A DNA stretch of 34,126 nt from positions 1 to 34,126 of the forward strand of contig NZ_RQFA01000074.1 of the NCBI RefSeq assembly GCF_004770155.1. Reading direction: 5' to 3'. Below are positions 1 to 7,282 of this stretch, one piece after another. The notes beneath the pieces were generated by a model that was not told the DNA's origin, made no database searches, and saw nothing but the letters and a program-made list of their open reading frames with translations. The position numbers and the translations under genes are program-made. The stretch's first letter is position 1. Every line of letters starts with the position of its first letter. Source of the DNA: Leptospira gomenensis (GTDB lineage: Bacteria; Spirochaetota; Leptospiria; Leptospirales; Leptospiraceae).

Positions 1-63
1 GCAAGGAAGGATCCGGGGTGTTAGGTCACGCTACTTTTTCTGTTTTCAACAATATCCCTTCTA

Positions 64-88
64 AGGCCCGGTTTCACCGGGCTTTTTT
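64..88 (+). terminator. Rho-independent terminator
   Basis: A six-base-pair GC stem (GCCCGG at 66-71, CCGGGC at 77-82) with a five-base loop is followed directly by six T residues. It would end a plus-strand transcript entering from the left. The gene it serves lies almost wholly outside the window. Stop codons occur at 22-24 and 62-64 in two of the three frames, so the end of that gene cannot be assigned. Confidence 0.8.
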
Positions 89-100
89 ATTGCCGACAAT

Positions 101-130
101 CATCCTCATCCTCATCCTCATCCTCATCCT
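101..130. repeat. Hexanucleotide tandem repeat (CATCCT x5)
   Basis: Five perfect head-to-tail copies of CATCCT lie just downstream of the terminator. The stretch is outside any convincing coding region. Such a short array is prone to slippage, so copy number may vary among strains. Confidence 0.85.
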
Positions 131-847
131 CTTGCTCGTGTCACGTGCTCGTGCGCTCTTCCTACGCTCCGTTTGCGGCCTGAGTAAATAGTAAGCCACT
201 TCTCCCAGACACCGAGCCTCTCCTTTGTCGGTAAAACTTCTGTGGGAACTCACACGAAATCTTGAACCACGACGCTGGTGAAACAGTTTCGAAAGAGTCG
301 CAAGGCTACCTCAAAAACGGGTTCTCCGCTTACTTTATGCGGGAACATTTTTGTCTGTTCAGCGAATTGGCGTTCATTTTTCGATATCCTTCCATTCTAT
401 AGAATCTGGTCGGATTCTTTTTATCCTTTTGCGGTTTTGACTGTCTTGTACGGATAGCCCGATGTTGCTCGGTAATTTCCAGAACACGAGAGGCGCGTTC
501 GTATTTTGTAATCGGCAAATATGCGTTTCGATCAATTTCAAAAAGCGTTATCACAAATTAATTTTTCGACGAACGAATCAAATGATTGCGTGTTAAGAAT
601 TTATCCCCCCGGAAATTTTAGGTGGGCGGAACGGCGGACCGACTATTTCTTGTTAGGTGATATTTTGGTTCGTAGAAAACGAATCGTACGTTCTTAATTC
701 TTTTCGCTTGAGAAGAAATTTTTCTCGTGTTTCAGGAGGATCATAAATGGGAAGTCGATCAACGCAAGGATCTACTCCGTTCTCGAAGAATCGGTAATAT
801 TCGCCGGAATCAGATTTCACCAAATCAGATCCACCATCCGTCGGAAT
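131..847. other. Long stretch with no convincing gene
   Basis: About 700 bases hold no gene I can defend. The best open frame is a minus-strand GTG-initiated 74-codon ORF (554 down to 330), lysine- and arginine-rich, with no ribosome binding site and no recognisable domain. It could be a decayed remnant. Plus-strand frames running from 727 into the next gene are antisense shadows of the Rieske oxygenase. I see no tRNA, no clear promoter and no IS ends here. Confidence 0.45.
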
Positions 848-1969
848 CTACTCCGCGTTCTCGAGGGATCGATGAAAATGAAAGATACCCGGCTCCCAAG
901 AGCTCGGATAAATTCTTTCCCTTTGCCGAATTCCCGCGTGAATTTCGGGCGCGAGTTCCAGATCCTCCGAAGTTGTACGAAAAAAGAAATCTCGATTCCC
1001 TTCCCAAAAACGAATCATTCGGTCCGTTTTCGGTTTTTCGGGAATCAACACCGCCCGAATACAACGAGTTTTACTCGGCGAAAGCGGCTGAAACTGAATG
1101 ATTCCGAAATGATCTCGGAATAGAACAAGAATCGTGGAGGGAAAAATAAAATACGTGATGATTAGATCCTTTCTGGAAGGAGTTTCTGCGGCTTTATAGG
1201 TCCGATTCGGTATTAGAATTCTTGCATGTTCTCCGATCGGATCGTAAACGGAGGAGTTTTTTTCGACGACCGCTGCTACCGAATTCCTATGAAGGGTCGC
1301 GATATGATACGTTTCTAAGAAAATTTCAACACCTACTTTCCAATTGTATTCTCCTTCCTCCTTAAGAAGGGCAAAAGGAACGTAGGAATCCAGATTGTAC
1401 TCGTCCAATTCGTTTCGAATCGGATTTATTTGATTCAAGATTTCGCTCGTTTTTCCTGCGAAAATCATCCCTGCAATTTCTATAAGGGGAATTTCCCGCA
1501 ATTTATTATTTCCAACTTTGCACCCGCCGGTCAAAAGTTCCCCGTCGAAATCGTACGTCCAGGAATGATACGGACATACGATCTTGCGAATCGATTTCGT
1601 ATCCGCTCCGGAAATCAAACGGGTTCCTCTGTGAAGACATGCGTTCTCGAATCCCTTAAGATCGTTCTTTTCATCCCGCAACAGAATCCAATCCCGATCC
1701 AAAAAGTTCGCGGAAATACAATCGCCCGTTCGGGAAACTTTTTCCCGAAACCCGACCAAAAAAGGACGTCGATGAAATAGCTCCTTTTCTTTTAAAAAAC
1801 TTTCCTCATTTACGTAGCGACCTGTGGATATTCCGGAAACACCGCTTCCTTCCAATCCGGGAAATATTTCCGGAACGCCCAATTCGCTTTGTCTGCGAAC
1901 GCGCTCCAAGAGTGTCCGGGAAAACGGTAGATGTTTTGTTCTTTGGTTTTCTTTGATTTCGGTCTTCAA
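848..1969 (-). CDS. Rieske 2Fe-2S ring-hydroxylating oxygenase, alpha subunit
   Basis: This is a Rieske non-heme iron oxygenase of the choline-monooxygenase/aromatic-dioxygenase alpha-subunit type. Numbered from the upstream ATG at 1984, the Rieske cluster ligands are C116, H118, C137 and H140 (C-x-H followed by C-P-Y-H). The mononuclear iron site is visible as E-T-Y-H-I-A-T-L-H (E224, H227, H232), with D341 as the likely third ligand. The length (about 373 residues) fits the family. I prefer the TTG at 1969 because a perfect GGAGGA lies seven bases before it; the ATG at 1984 has no such site and would place the Shine-Dalgarno inside the gene. No reductase, ferredoxin or beta subunit is encoded nearby, so the electron donor must come from elsewhere. 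The substrate cannot be read from sequence. The fold assignment is firm; the pathway is unknown. Confidence 0.9.
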   Translation of the reverse strand: MKTEIKENQRTKHLPFSRTLLERVRRQSELGVPEIFPGLEGSGVSGISTGRYVNEESFLKEKELFHRRPFLVGFREKVSRTGDCISANFLDRDWILLRDEKNDLKGFENACLHRGTRLISGADTKSIRKIVCPYHSWTYDFDGELLTGGCKVGNNKLREIPLIEIAGMIFAGKTSEILNQINPIRNELDEYNLDSYVPFALLKEEGEYNWKVGVEIFLETYHIATLHRNSVAAVVEKNSSVYDPIGEHARILIPNRTYKAAETPSRKDLIITYFIFPSTILVLFRDHFGIIQFQPLSPSKTRCIRAVLIPEKPKTDRMIRFWEGNRDFFFRTTSEDLELAPEIHAGIRQRERIYPSSWEPGIFHFHRSLENAE

Positions 1970-2181
1970 TGGATATCCTCCCATCCCGGTCTTACTAAGG
2001 CCGGAGTTTTAACATGAAAGTTTCTGAATTACGAATTTTACTCCTGAAAGACAAGTTTGCAACCGAAAACGCAAAATTGCCGTTCGGACGGACCTCTGAA
2101 TTATCGTAAGAAGTTTAAGGAATTAGATAATTATAAATTAGGAATTTTGAATGAAGGTTGACTTCTGGAAACGAGAAATTT

Positions 2182-2214
2182 CCGCGGGAGGAGGCGTGGA
2201 AGGCGCTCCCGCGG
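2182..2214 (-). terminator. GC-rich hairpin after the TIG lipoprotein gene
   Basis: A perfect nine-base-pair inverted repeat (CCGCGGGAG / CTCCCGCGG) with a 15-base loop starts about 16 bases after the stop codon of the minus-strand lipoprotein gene. The tail on the minus strand is A/T-rich but is not a clean T run, so it is either a weak intrinsic terminator or a structure that stabilises the mRNA 3' end. Confidence 0.5.
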
Positions 2215-2229
2215 ATCGGAAGACGGTTC

Positions 2230-3228
2230 TCAGTTCGGAACGAAGATCGCCTGGTCCGTATTGTAAGAGCCCAGTCCGGGTTGTGTGCAGGTGGCTTCCG
2301 CATACGGAGTGCTAAAACCGAAACCCACCGTATCTCTGTAATAACTTCTCGTGGTCAGTCCGTTCTCGGAAGGATACGTACATCGACCGGTTCGCGTCAT
2401 GTTGGGATCGGCGGGCGGGTTGACCGTCTCGCAACCGGCTGCGATGTTTGCGATCGAACTGGATCCGAGAATATCATAACACAATCTTTGCGTGTCCACG
2501 AAATTCGAGGTCAGCGCAGGTACGATCGCTCCGTCGGATAGGTTCGTTTTGAAGTTGGTCGCCAAAGGTCCTCCGGAGATCAACTTCACCTGAAGAATGT
2601 AGGTGCCGACGGTAAGGTTTGCCTTATCGAATTCCGCATTGGTCGCCGTTCCAGCGGCAAGTATCGTCGGCGTTGAAACGGGGGACGTATAATAATACAG
2701 ATTCAAATCCGCGCCATTATATCCGAATACGTTGAAGACGTGGTCCGTATTGTTGGCTACGGTGAACGTGTAGAACACGCTCACGTCGGTGGAGGAAACC
2801 GTTCCCGTTAGGGAATTCGGCTGGTTTAACGCGATGGGAACCGCGGGACGATATCGGATCGTTTTCGATAACACGTTGGAACCGGAACGGTTGACCACGA
2901 TCGGAACGGTTTTGTTTTCGGATACGTCCGCCAACGTAGGCATCGTGAAAGTAAGCGTATTAGAATCTACTAATGCGATTCCGGTGGCCGCCGTTCCGTC
3001 TATCGTTACGGTATAATCGGCCGCAACTCCGGTAAAATCAGTACCGCTTACGGTTGTCGTACTTCCCGGAATTCCCAGCTCCGGATATATGTCGGCGATC
3101 GTCTCCGAGTTCAAACTCGTCAGCAGGAAGAACAAGGTAAGGGTTTCGTCGTCCGAGCCGCTTTTTTTGCAATTAGAGGATAAGGAAAGAAATATCACTA
3201 TGTGGAACAGCGTCATCCACTTCTTCAT
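2230..3228 (-). CDS. TIG-domain lipoprotein
   Basis: This 332-residue protein has a lipoprotein signal peptide: K-K-W-M start, hydrophobic core and lipobox S-S-N-C with the lipidated cysteine at residue 20. Residues about 45-125 look like an IPT/TIG immunoglobulin-like domain, with the typical P-G-S-T-T-T-V-S-G-T-D-F opening. The middle (about 130-225) is beta-rich and resembles the pre-peptidase C-terminal type of secreted domain. The last 90 residues hold four or five cysteines that could form disulfides. It probably sits on the outer membrane or in the periplasm. A strong AAGGAG lies eight bases before the ATG at 3228, which fixes the start. No enzymatic motif is visible. Leptospires carry many such lipoproteins, and a specific role (adhesion, for example) would be speculation. 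Confidence 0.85.
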   Translation of the reverse strand: MKKWMTLFHIVIFLSLSSNCKKSGSDDETLTLFFLLTSLNSETIADIYPELGIPGSTTTVSGTDFTGVAADYTVTIDGTAATGIALVDSNTLTFTMPTLADVSENKTVPIVVNRSGSNVLSKTIRYRPAVPIALNQPNSLTGTVSSTDVSVFYTFTVANNTDHVFNVFGYNGADLNLYYYTSPVSTPTILAAGTATNAEFDKANLTVGTYILQVKLISGGPLATNFKTNLSDGAIVPALTSNFVDTQRLCYDILGSSSIANIAAGCETVNPPADPNMTRTGRCTYPSENGLTTRSYYRDTVGFGFSTPYAEATCTQPGLGSYNTDQAIFVPN

Positions 3229-3440
3229 TTCAAAAGCTCCTTCGTTAAACGCGCGTTTATCGATCTATTATTGTTCTCTTCAGTGTATCAAAAATCCGCC
3301 CGTAAACAATGTCGGTTATTACGGGGAAAACGGCGCGATTTAAGTAATTCTACCGAGTTTTCCTACGCGGAATTTGATACGGAAAAGGGAAGTTTTTGGA
3401 TTGAGTTCGTGTTTCGTTTAACGACAGTCAGACGAAAAAA
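3229..3440 (-). promoter_or_regulatory. Intergenic region, possible promoter of the TIG lipoprotein
   Basis: These 212 bases separate two minus-strand genes. A TTGATA (complement of 3286-3291) is followed by an AT-rich TAATAG-type hexamer at 15 bp or TAGATC at 18 bp. This is a weak sigma-70-like candidate, the only promoter-like element I can point to here. Confidence 0.3.
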
Positions 3441-4256
3441 TCATTCGGTTCTAAGATGAAAGAGGGCGTTGTTGCAGGAAAAGCTGAGTTTTTTGGGAAC
3501 AAGACAAAGTTTCAAATTCTTATGGTCGTTACGAAAGGCATCCACGAGAAATTTGCTCGTATGGGCGACCGCGTGCAAGCCCGCCCATTGATGAAGGAGG
3601 ATCGGGGCGTTGTTTCCGGAAAAGGTGAGAGGGTTGCCTCCGCGGAACGTTTTTTCGGAATCTTTATTGAGACAAATATGAGTCGCGAACGGTTGAAAGT
3701 TTTTCATCTCTTCGTAGGAAAGATTCAGACATTCCACCGCTTCTTCTTCGTGATGAATGATCGGACTCAAATCGTAATATCCGGTTTGTATATGCGGCAT
3801 CGAAAGGAGATGCCATGGCTCCTCGATCGGAGCGATCTCAATTTTTTCGGGATGATTTTCGACCCAGTTGCTGTGGGCGTAAAAATCCTGAATGATATGA
3901 GTGGCGTGACCGATACTTTTCATCGAATCGGAAAAAAAGAAGGCCTTTTCCGACTTTGTTTTTAGATCCCTGAGTTCCAATCCGCATCCGAAAATATTAT
4001 TGTTGTCGCAATGAAAGGATTCCGCATTCATAAACTCGTCGTCCGATTTTAAATTTCCCTGGACGATCATTTCCTGGCAATCGGCGCGGATTTCGTAACC
4101 GGTCTCTTCCGTGAATTCACGAAACGATTCTTTGAGGATCCGTATATGGTTGAACGATCCCGAAGGACCGAAGGCTTCGAGAGAAAATGCCGCTCCGAAA
4201 TCCATCCCGAAAAATAAAAATGGAATTAAAAATACACCGGGTAGTCTTCGTTTCAT
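3441..4256 (-). CDS. HET-C-like exported metal-dependent protein
   Basis: This 271-residue protein carries the HET-C/zinc-dependent phospholipase C signature G-H-A-T-H-I-I-Q-D-F-Y-A-H-S-N-W-V-E at residues 116-133. In that fold the His and Asp residues (here H117, H120, D124, H128) bind metal. A further His cluster lies at about residue 222-233 (H-Q-W-A-G-L-H-A-V-A-H). Residues 1-24 form a cleavable signal peptide, so the protein is exported to the periplasm or beyond. Seven cysteines in the mature part suggest disulfides. HET-C proteins were first described in fungal heterokaryon incompatibility; bacterial members are poorly characterised, and a lipase or nuclease-like hydrolase is plausible but unproven. 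A 6-4-6 operator-like palindrome lies six bases before the start codon, so the gene is probably repressed by a TetR-type regulator encoded outside the window. Confidence 0.75.
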   Translation of the reverse strand: MKRRLPGVFLIPFLFFGMDFGAAFSLEAFGPSGSFNHIRILKESFREFTEETGYEIRADCQEMIVQGNLKSDDEFMNAESFHCDNNNIFGCGLELRDLKTKSEKAFFFSDSMKSIGHATHIIQDFYAHSNWVENHPEKIEIAPIEEPWHLLSMPHIQTGYYDLSPIIHHEEEAVECLNLSYEEMKNFQPFATHICLNKDSEKTFRGGNPLTFSGNNAPILLHQWAGLHAVAHTSKFLVDAFRNDHKNLKLCLVPKKLSFSCNNALFHLRTE

Positions 4257-4261
4257 AAAAA

Positions 4262-4280
4262 GGTAAGTAAATGCTTACAT
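4262..4280 (-). promoter_or_regulatory. TetR-type operator before the HET-C gene
   Basis: On the minus strand the site reads ATGTAAGCATTTACTTACC: half-sites GTAAGC and ACTTAC around a 4-bp centre, with one mismatch. It ends six bases before the HET-C start codon. A possible promoter (TTGTAA, 18 bp, TATGTA) overlaps it, so binding would block transcription. A near-identical site lies at 5151-5169. Confidence 0.5.
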
Positions 4281-4392
4281 ACATTTGACCCTCCGGTTTT
4301 TACAAAAGAAGATTTTTTTTTTAAACGAGCGCGATAAAAACGCAAAAAAGAGATACGAACGAAAGTGGTAAGGAGGCGCGCGTCCGGGAAGT

Positions 4393-4917
4393 TTATTTCG
4401 GAATCTTCGTCCCTAAAAACTCGGTGAGATCGATCAATCCCTTGATGAATTTGAGATTGTATCTGCTTTCATAGAGCAGAAAAATACTGGCCAAAAAAAG
4501 AAACACCCCTCCGAACAAAGCGGTTAAGGTCGCAATCCAGGAAACTTTCCCGTAGAGGGCGGTGGAAACGGCGAATCCCAGACTGGAAAGGACGAACAGC
4601 AACGTTGCCGTATAAAGGAAGGCCATCGACCTTTGGATCAAAATCGCTCGGATTCTTTGGATCTTGAGTTGCTCCGTCAGACTTGCGATCCTCTCCTCGG
4701 GGAACGCAAGTTTACCGGCGAGAATCCCTTCCATCTCGGTTTTCAAAAGATTGACTCGATCAAAAATTCTTCCGAGACGATTGGCCGTAGAAAAAATCAA
4801 ACTGGCACAAGCGGTTATCATTACTGCAGGAGTAATCATTCCTGTAAGAATTCCCGGATTGGAAAGCGACTCAAAGAACACGGTACTAAGAACGAAGGCG
4901 ATACAACTTTTGTCCAT
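4393..4917 (-). CDS. DUF2721 membrane protein
   Basis: This is a small integral membrane protein of the DUF2721 family. The diagnostic stretch I-T-P-A-V-M-I-T-A-C-A-S-L-I-F-S-T-A-N-R and the following L-G-R-I-F-D-R-V are present near the N terminus. Transmembrane segments cover that stretch and two further ones in the C-terminal half, with an amphipathic charged linker between them. From the ATG at 4917 it is 174 residues, close to the family's size. An in-frame TTG at 5001 would add 28 polar residues. Neither start has a good ribosome binding site, so the choice rests on family length. The function of the family is not known. Confidence 0.7.
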   Translation of the reverse strand: MDKSCIAFVLSTVFFESLSNPGILTGMITPAVMITACASLIFSTANRLGRIFDRVNLLKTEMEGILAGKLAFPEERIASLTEQLKIQRIRAILIQRSMAFLYTATLLFVLSSLGFAVSTALYGKVSWIATLTALFGGVFLFLASIFLLYESRYNLKFIKGLIDLTEFLGTKIPK

Positions 4918-5150
4918 CAGATTTGAAGTTCCGTGTTCCCGATCGGACCCTTTGTTTTTATAGAACCTCGAATTCCGTCCCTCGAGACGGATTAGATTCA
5001 ATTTCTATAATATGCGCCTCGGGAAAATCGCCGGTGAGCGGAACTTTTTTATCGAAACCGTTCGAATTCGGAAATTCGGATTTATAATCCTCAATTTTCA
5101 AATTTTATAGAAAAAAACTTGATTTCCTGCCGTAATTTAAAAAATAAAAC
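4918..5150. other. Intergenic region between divergent genes
   Basis: The stretch between the DUF2721 gene and the operator at 5151 becomes strongly AT-rich from about 5075. A TTGATT at 5119-5124 could be a -35 box for the plus-strand unit, but no good -10 lies at 16-18 bp. The in-frame extension of the DUF2721 frame to 5001 is the only coding possibility I see. Confidence 0.35.
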
Positions 5151-5169
5151 ATGTAAGCATCCGCTTACT
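5151..5169 (+). promoter_or_regulatory. TetR-type operator, perfect 6-4-6 palindrome
   Basis: The site ATGTAAGCATCCGCTTACT contains the perfect palindrome GTAAGC-ATCC-GCTTAC (5153-5168). It shares 10 consecutive bases and the same geometry with the site before the HET-C gene. It lies directly before a 17-codon ORF and about 110 bases before the phosphoethanolamine-transferase-like gene. The cognate regulator is not visible in this window; the local TetR has a different operator sequence. Confidence 0.55.
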
Positions 5170-5223
5170 ATGAAAAAGCTGCTCCGATTGTCGCCTAATG
5201 CAGGTTATAATCTGAAAAAATAA
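5170..5223 (+). CDS. 17-codon upstream ORF (possible leader peptide)
   Basis: An ATG abutting the operator opens a 17-residue frame, MKKLLRLSPNAGYNLKK, closed by TAA at 5221-5223. There is no Shine-Dalgarno sequence, so translation would have to be leaderless. It could be a leader peptide for the gene starting at 5282, the remnant of a longer gene, or chance. I report it because of its position, not because of any homology. Confidence 0.25.
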   Translation: MKKLLRLSPNAGYNLKK

Positions 5224-5281
5224 AAAAAGCGCTTCTATAAAATGGATCGGAGTTTTTCCGATCGGATATGGGGAGAATTTC

Positions 5282-7222
5282 TTGATTTCTTTTTTGACAA
5301 AAAACGCCGATCGTTCGATGGATCTCGGTCTGCTTCGAATTCCGGAAGTAAGTCGTTTCGTTCGGCCGATGGCGGTCTTGTTGTTACCCGCTCTTGTCCT
5401 GAGCGCGGACTTTGGATTCCGTTGGAAGACCCTTTTTCAGATGGAAGGGATTCAGTGGGCGTATTACTTTCTATCTTTCTTATATTCAATATTCTTGTAT
5501 TCGTTTCTTCTTTTTTCCCTACGGATTCTGAGTCATCGGAAGCGTGGGATCGCTTTCGGATCGTTGGCCGTATTCGCGGCTTTCTTTTACAGTATTTGTA
5601 TCGTCGGGTCCTACGGTTATTTCAGCAACGCGGGGATCATGCCGAATTTTTTCGTGTTCTCGTATATCTTTCAAGAGCCTTTCAACAGTTGGACCATCTT
5701 CCGAGGGGGATTGACGTTTTTGAATCTTCTCGGGATGTTCGTGTTGTTTTCGATTCTTCTCCTATGTTTTCGCTCAGCTTCTTCTTTCGAACCTCCTCGC
5801 TTTTTTAGAATCTTATACGGAGTTTTGATAGCCGGAGTTATAATACTTACTGCATTTTTCCACAATAACACTCGGTTTAACGATCAGATCTACGTCGCCG
5901 ATACGAATTCGATTTCGTTCATCAATCGTAATCTCTACAATCTTGTCACGGGGGATCGTCTCGGTTCGGCGGGGCTTCAATCGAGAAACAAACCGATTCT
6001 TACGCCGATTTCGCGTCCGGTGAATTGGAACGTTCTGATCGTTTTGAGTGAGAGTTTACGCAGAAAAAGTATGGGGTTGTACGGATACGAGCGGGATACG
6101 ACTCCGTTTCTCGATCGTTGGTCGAAACAATCGACCGAAGGAGAGGTCGTCGTTTTTAAGAACGCTTTCTCCAACTCAAGCTCCACTTTGATTTCGGTTC
6201 CGAGTCTTCTTTCAGGAGTTTCTCCAATCCAACCCGTCTCGATGACCCACGGTTATCCTCTTTTTTGGGAATACGGAAAAGCGGCCGGGCTCTCCACGTT
6301 TTATATCTCCAGCCATAGTTTTCGATGGAATAATTTCTCAGGCTTTTTTAAAAACGCGGGCATCGATTTTCTTTGGAATAAGGAAATCAGCGGACTCAAC
6401 GTGTTTAACGATATCGGAATCGACGACCGCAAAACGGTTCAGGAATTCGAAACGCAAGTGCGTCTCCTCAAAGAAAAAAAGGAGAACTTTGCGGGAGTGT
6501 TACATCTGAACACGAATCATTTTCCGTACATCATTCCCGAAGAATCGATCCATTTTCCGATCGGAAAGGACGCCCAGGCGCCTTACGATAATTCTGTGCG
6601 ATATCTCGACGGACTTTTGCGGGAGGTTTTCGACTTTTTGGATCGTGAAGGCCTGTCCAAAAACACACTCGTGATATTCACCTCGGATCACGGAGAAGGT
6701 ATATTCGAACATGATTATATAGGTCACATCGAAAGTAATCATATCGAAACGGTCGCCATACCGATGTTTTTTTTCGTTCCGAAGTCCTTAAAGAAAAATC
6801 TGCCTTTGGATCGTCTTAGGAAAAACGCGGATCAGAACGTTTCGAATACGGATCTGATTCCCACGGTCGCCGATATTTTAGGAATTTCCGATCGTCAGGA
6901 TGTGATGGGTTATCTTTCCAAACTCGAGGGTAGCTCCCTCTTTTCCGAACTTCCCGCCGATCGCAGAATTTTTATCGCCAACAACAACGAGACTTCCTTG
7001 TATCGCGTCGGTATGAGTTACATCAAGGGAAAAGTCCATTATATGCTTCGGTTGAACTCGTTTCCTCCCGACGAACAGGCGTTCGATATCCATTCCGATC
7101 CAGCCGAAAAAACGGATCTCTGGCCCGGTTTAGATTCCGAAAAGAAAAGGGAGATTCGTAGGGAACTGGAAGGATGCGGTTTGTGCCAGGATCTGTATTC
7201 CGCTTCGGGATTGAAATTATAA
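5282..7222 (+). CDS. Phosphoethanolamine-transferase-like sulfatase-fold membrane enzyme
   Basis: This 646-residue inner-membrane enzyme belongs to the alkaline phosphatase/sulfatase superfamily. About five transmembrane segments occupy residues 30-195, followed by a periplasmic catalytic domain from about 245. That domain has L-S-E-S-L-R with metal-binding E257, G-L-Y-G-Y-E-R-D-T-T-P-F as in EptA/CptA-type transferases, a likely nucleophile T302 in S-S-S-T-L-I-S-V-P, and S-D-H-G-E-G with D469, H470 and later H482. Family members move phosphoethanolamine or phosphoglycerol onto lipid A, glycans or proteins. Which acceptor is used here cannot be told. The TTG at 5282 is chosen because GGGGAG lies seven bases before it; an overlapping 188-codon frame from 5242 is a shadow. 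The operator at 5151-5169 suggests control by a TetR-type repressor. The gene converges on an LTA-synthase-like gene. Confidence 0.85.
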   Translation: MISFLTKNADRSMDLGLLRIPEVSRFVRPMAVLLLPALVLSADFGFRWKTLFQMEGIQWAYYFLSFLYSIFLYSFLLFSLRILSHRKRGIAFGSLAVFAAFFYSICIVGSYGYFSNAGIMPNFFVFSYIFQEPFNSWTIFRGGLTFLNLLGMFVLFSILLLCFRSASSFEPPRFFRILYGVLIAGVIILTAFFHNNTRFNDQIYVADTNSISFINRNLYNLVTGDRLGSAGLQSRNKPILTPISRPVNWNVLIVLSESLRRKSMGLYGYERDTTPFLDRWSKQSTEGEVVVFKNAFSNSSSTLISVPSLLSGVSPIQPVSMTHGYPLFWEYGKAAGLSTFYISSHSFRWNNFSGFFKNAGIDFLWNKEISGLNVFNDIGIDDRKTVQEFETQVRLLKEKKENFAGVLHLNTNHFPYIIPEESIHFPIGKDAQAPYDNSVRYLDGLLREVFDFLDREGLSKNTLVIFTSDHGEGIFEHDYIGHIESNHIETVAIPMFFFVPKSLKKNLPLDRLRKNADQNVSNTDLIPTVADILGISDRQDVMGYLSKLEGSSLFSELPADRRIFIANNNETSLYRVGMSYIKGKVHYMLRLNSFPPDEQAFDIHSDPAEKTDLWPGLDSEKKREIRRELEGCGLCQDLYSASGLKL

Positions 7223-7244
7223 TATTCAAATATTCAAATATTCT
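7221..7244. repeat. Three copies of AATATTCA
   Basis: Three tandem copies of the 8-mer AATATTCA (the last ends in T) begin in the stop codon of the upstream gene and fill much of the short gap between the two convergent genes. No terminator hairpin is evident in the gap, so readthrough in both directions is possible. Confidence 0.6.
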
Positions 7245-7282
7245 AATGTTTTTTCCTTAGATAGACCGAGTAGTTTTCCGCT

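Noticed and set aside
727..1123. Plus-strand open frames of 83 and 124 codons
   Set aside because: They lie antisense to the 3' end of the Rieske oxygenase, are very rich in Arg, Ser and Pro, and show no domain.
5242..5808. A 188-codon plus-strand ORF overlapping the phosphoethanolamine-transferase-like gene
   Set aside because: It is in another frame, Arg/Ser/Phe-rich, and is contradicted by the membrane helices and good ribosome binding site of the real frame.
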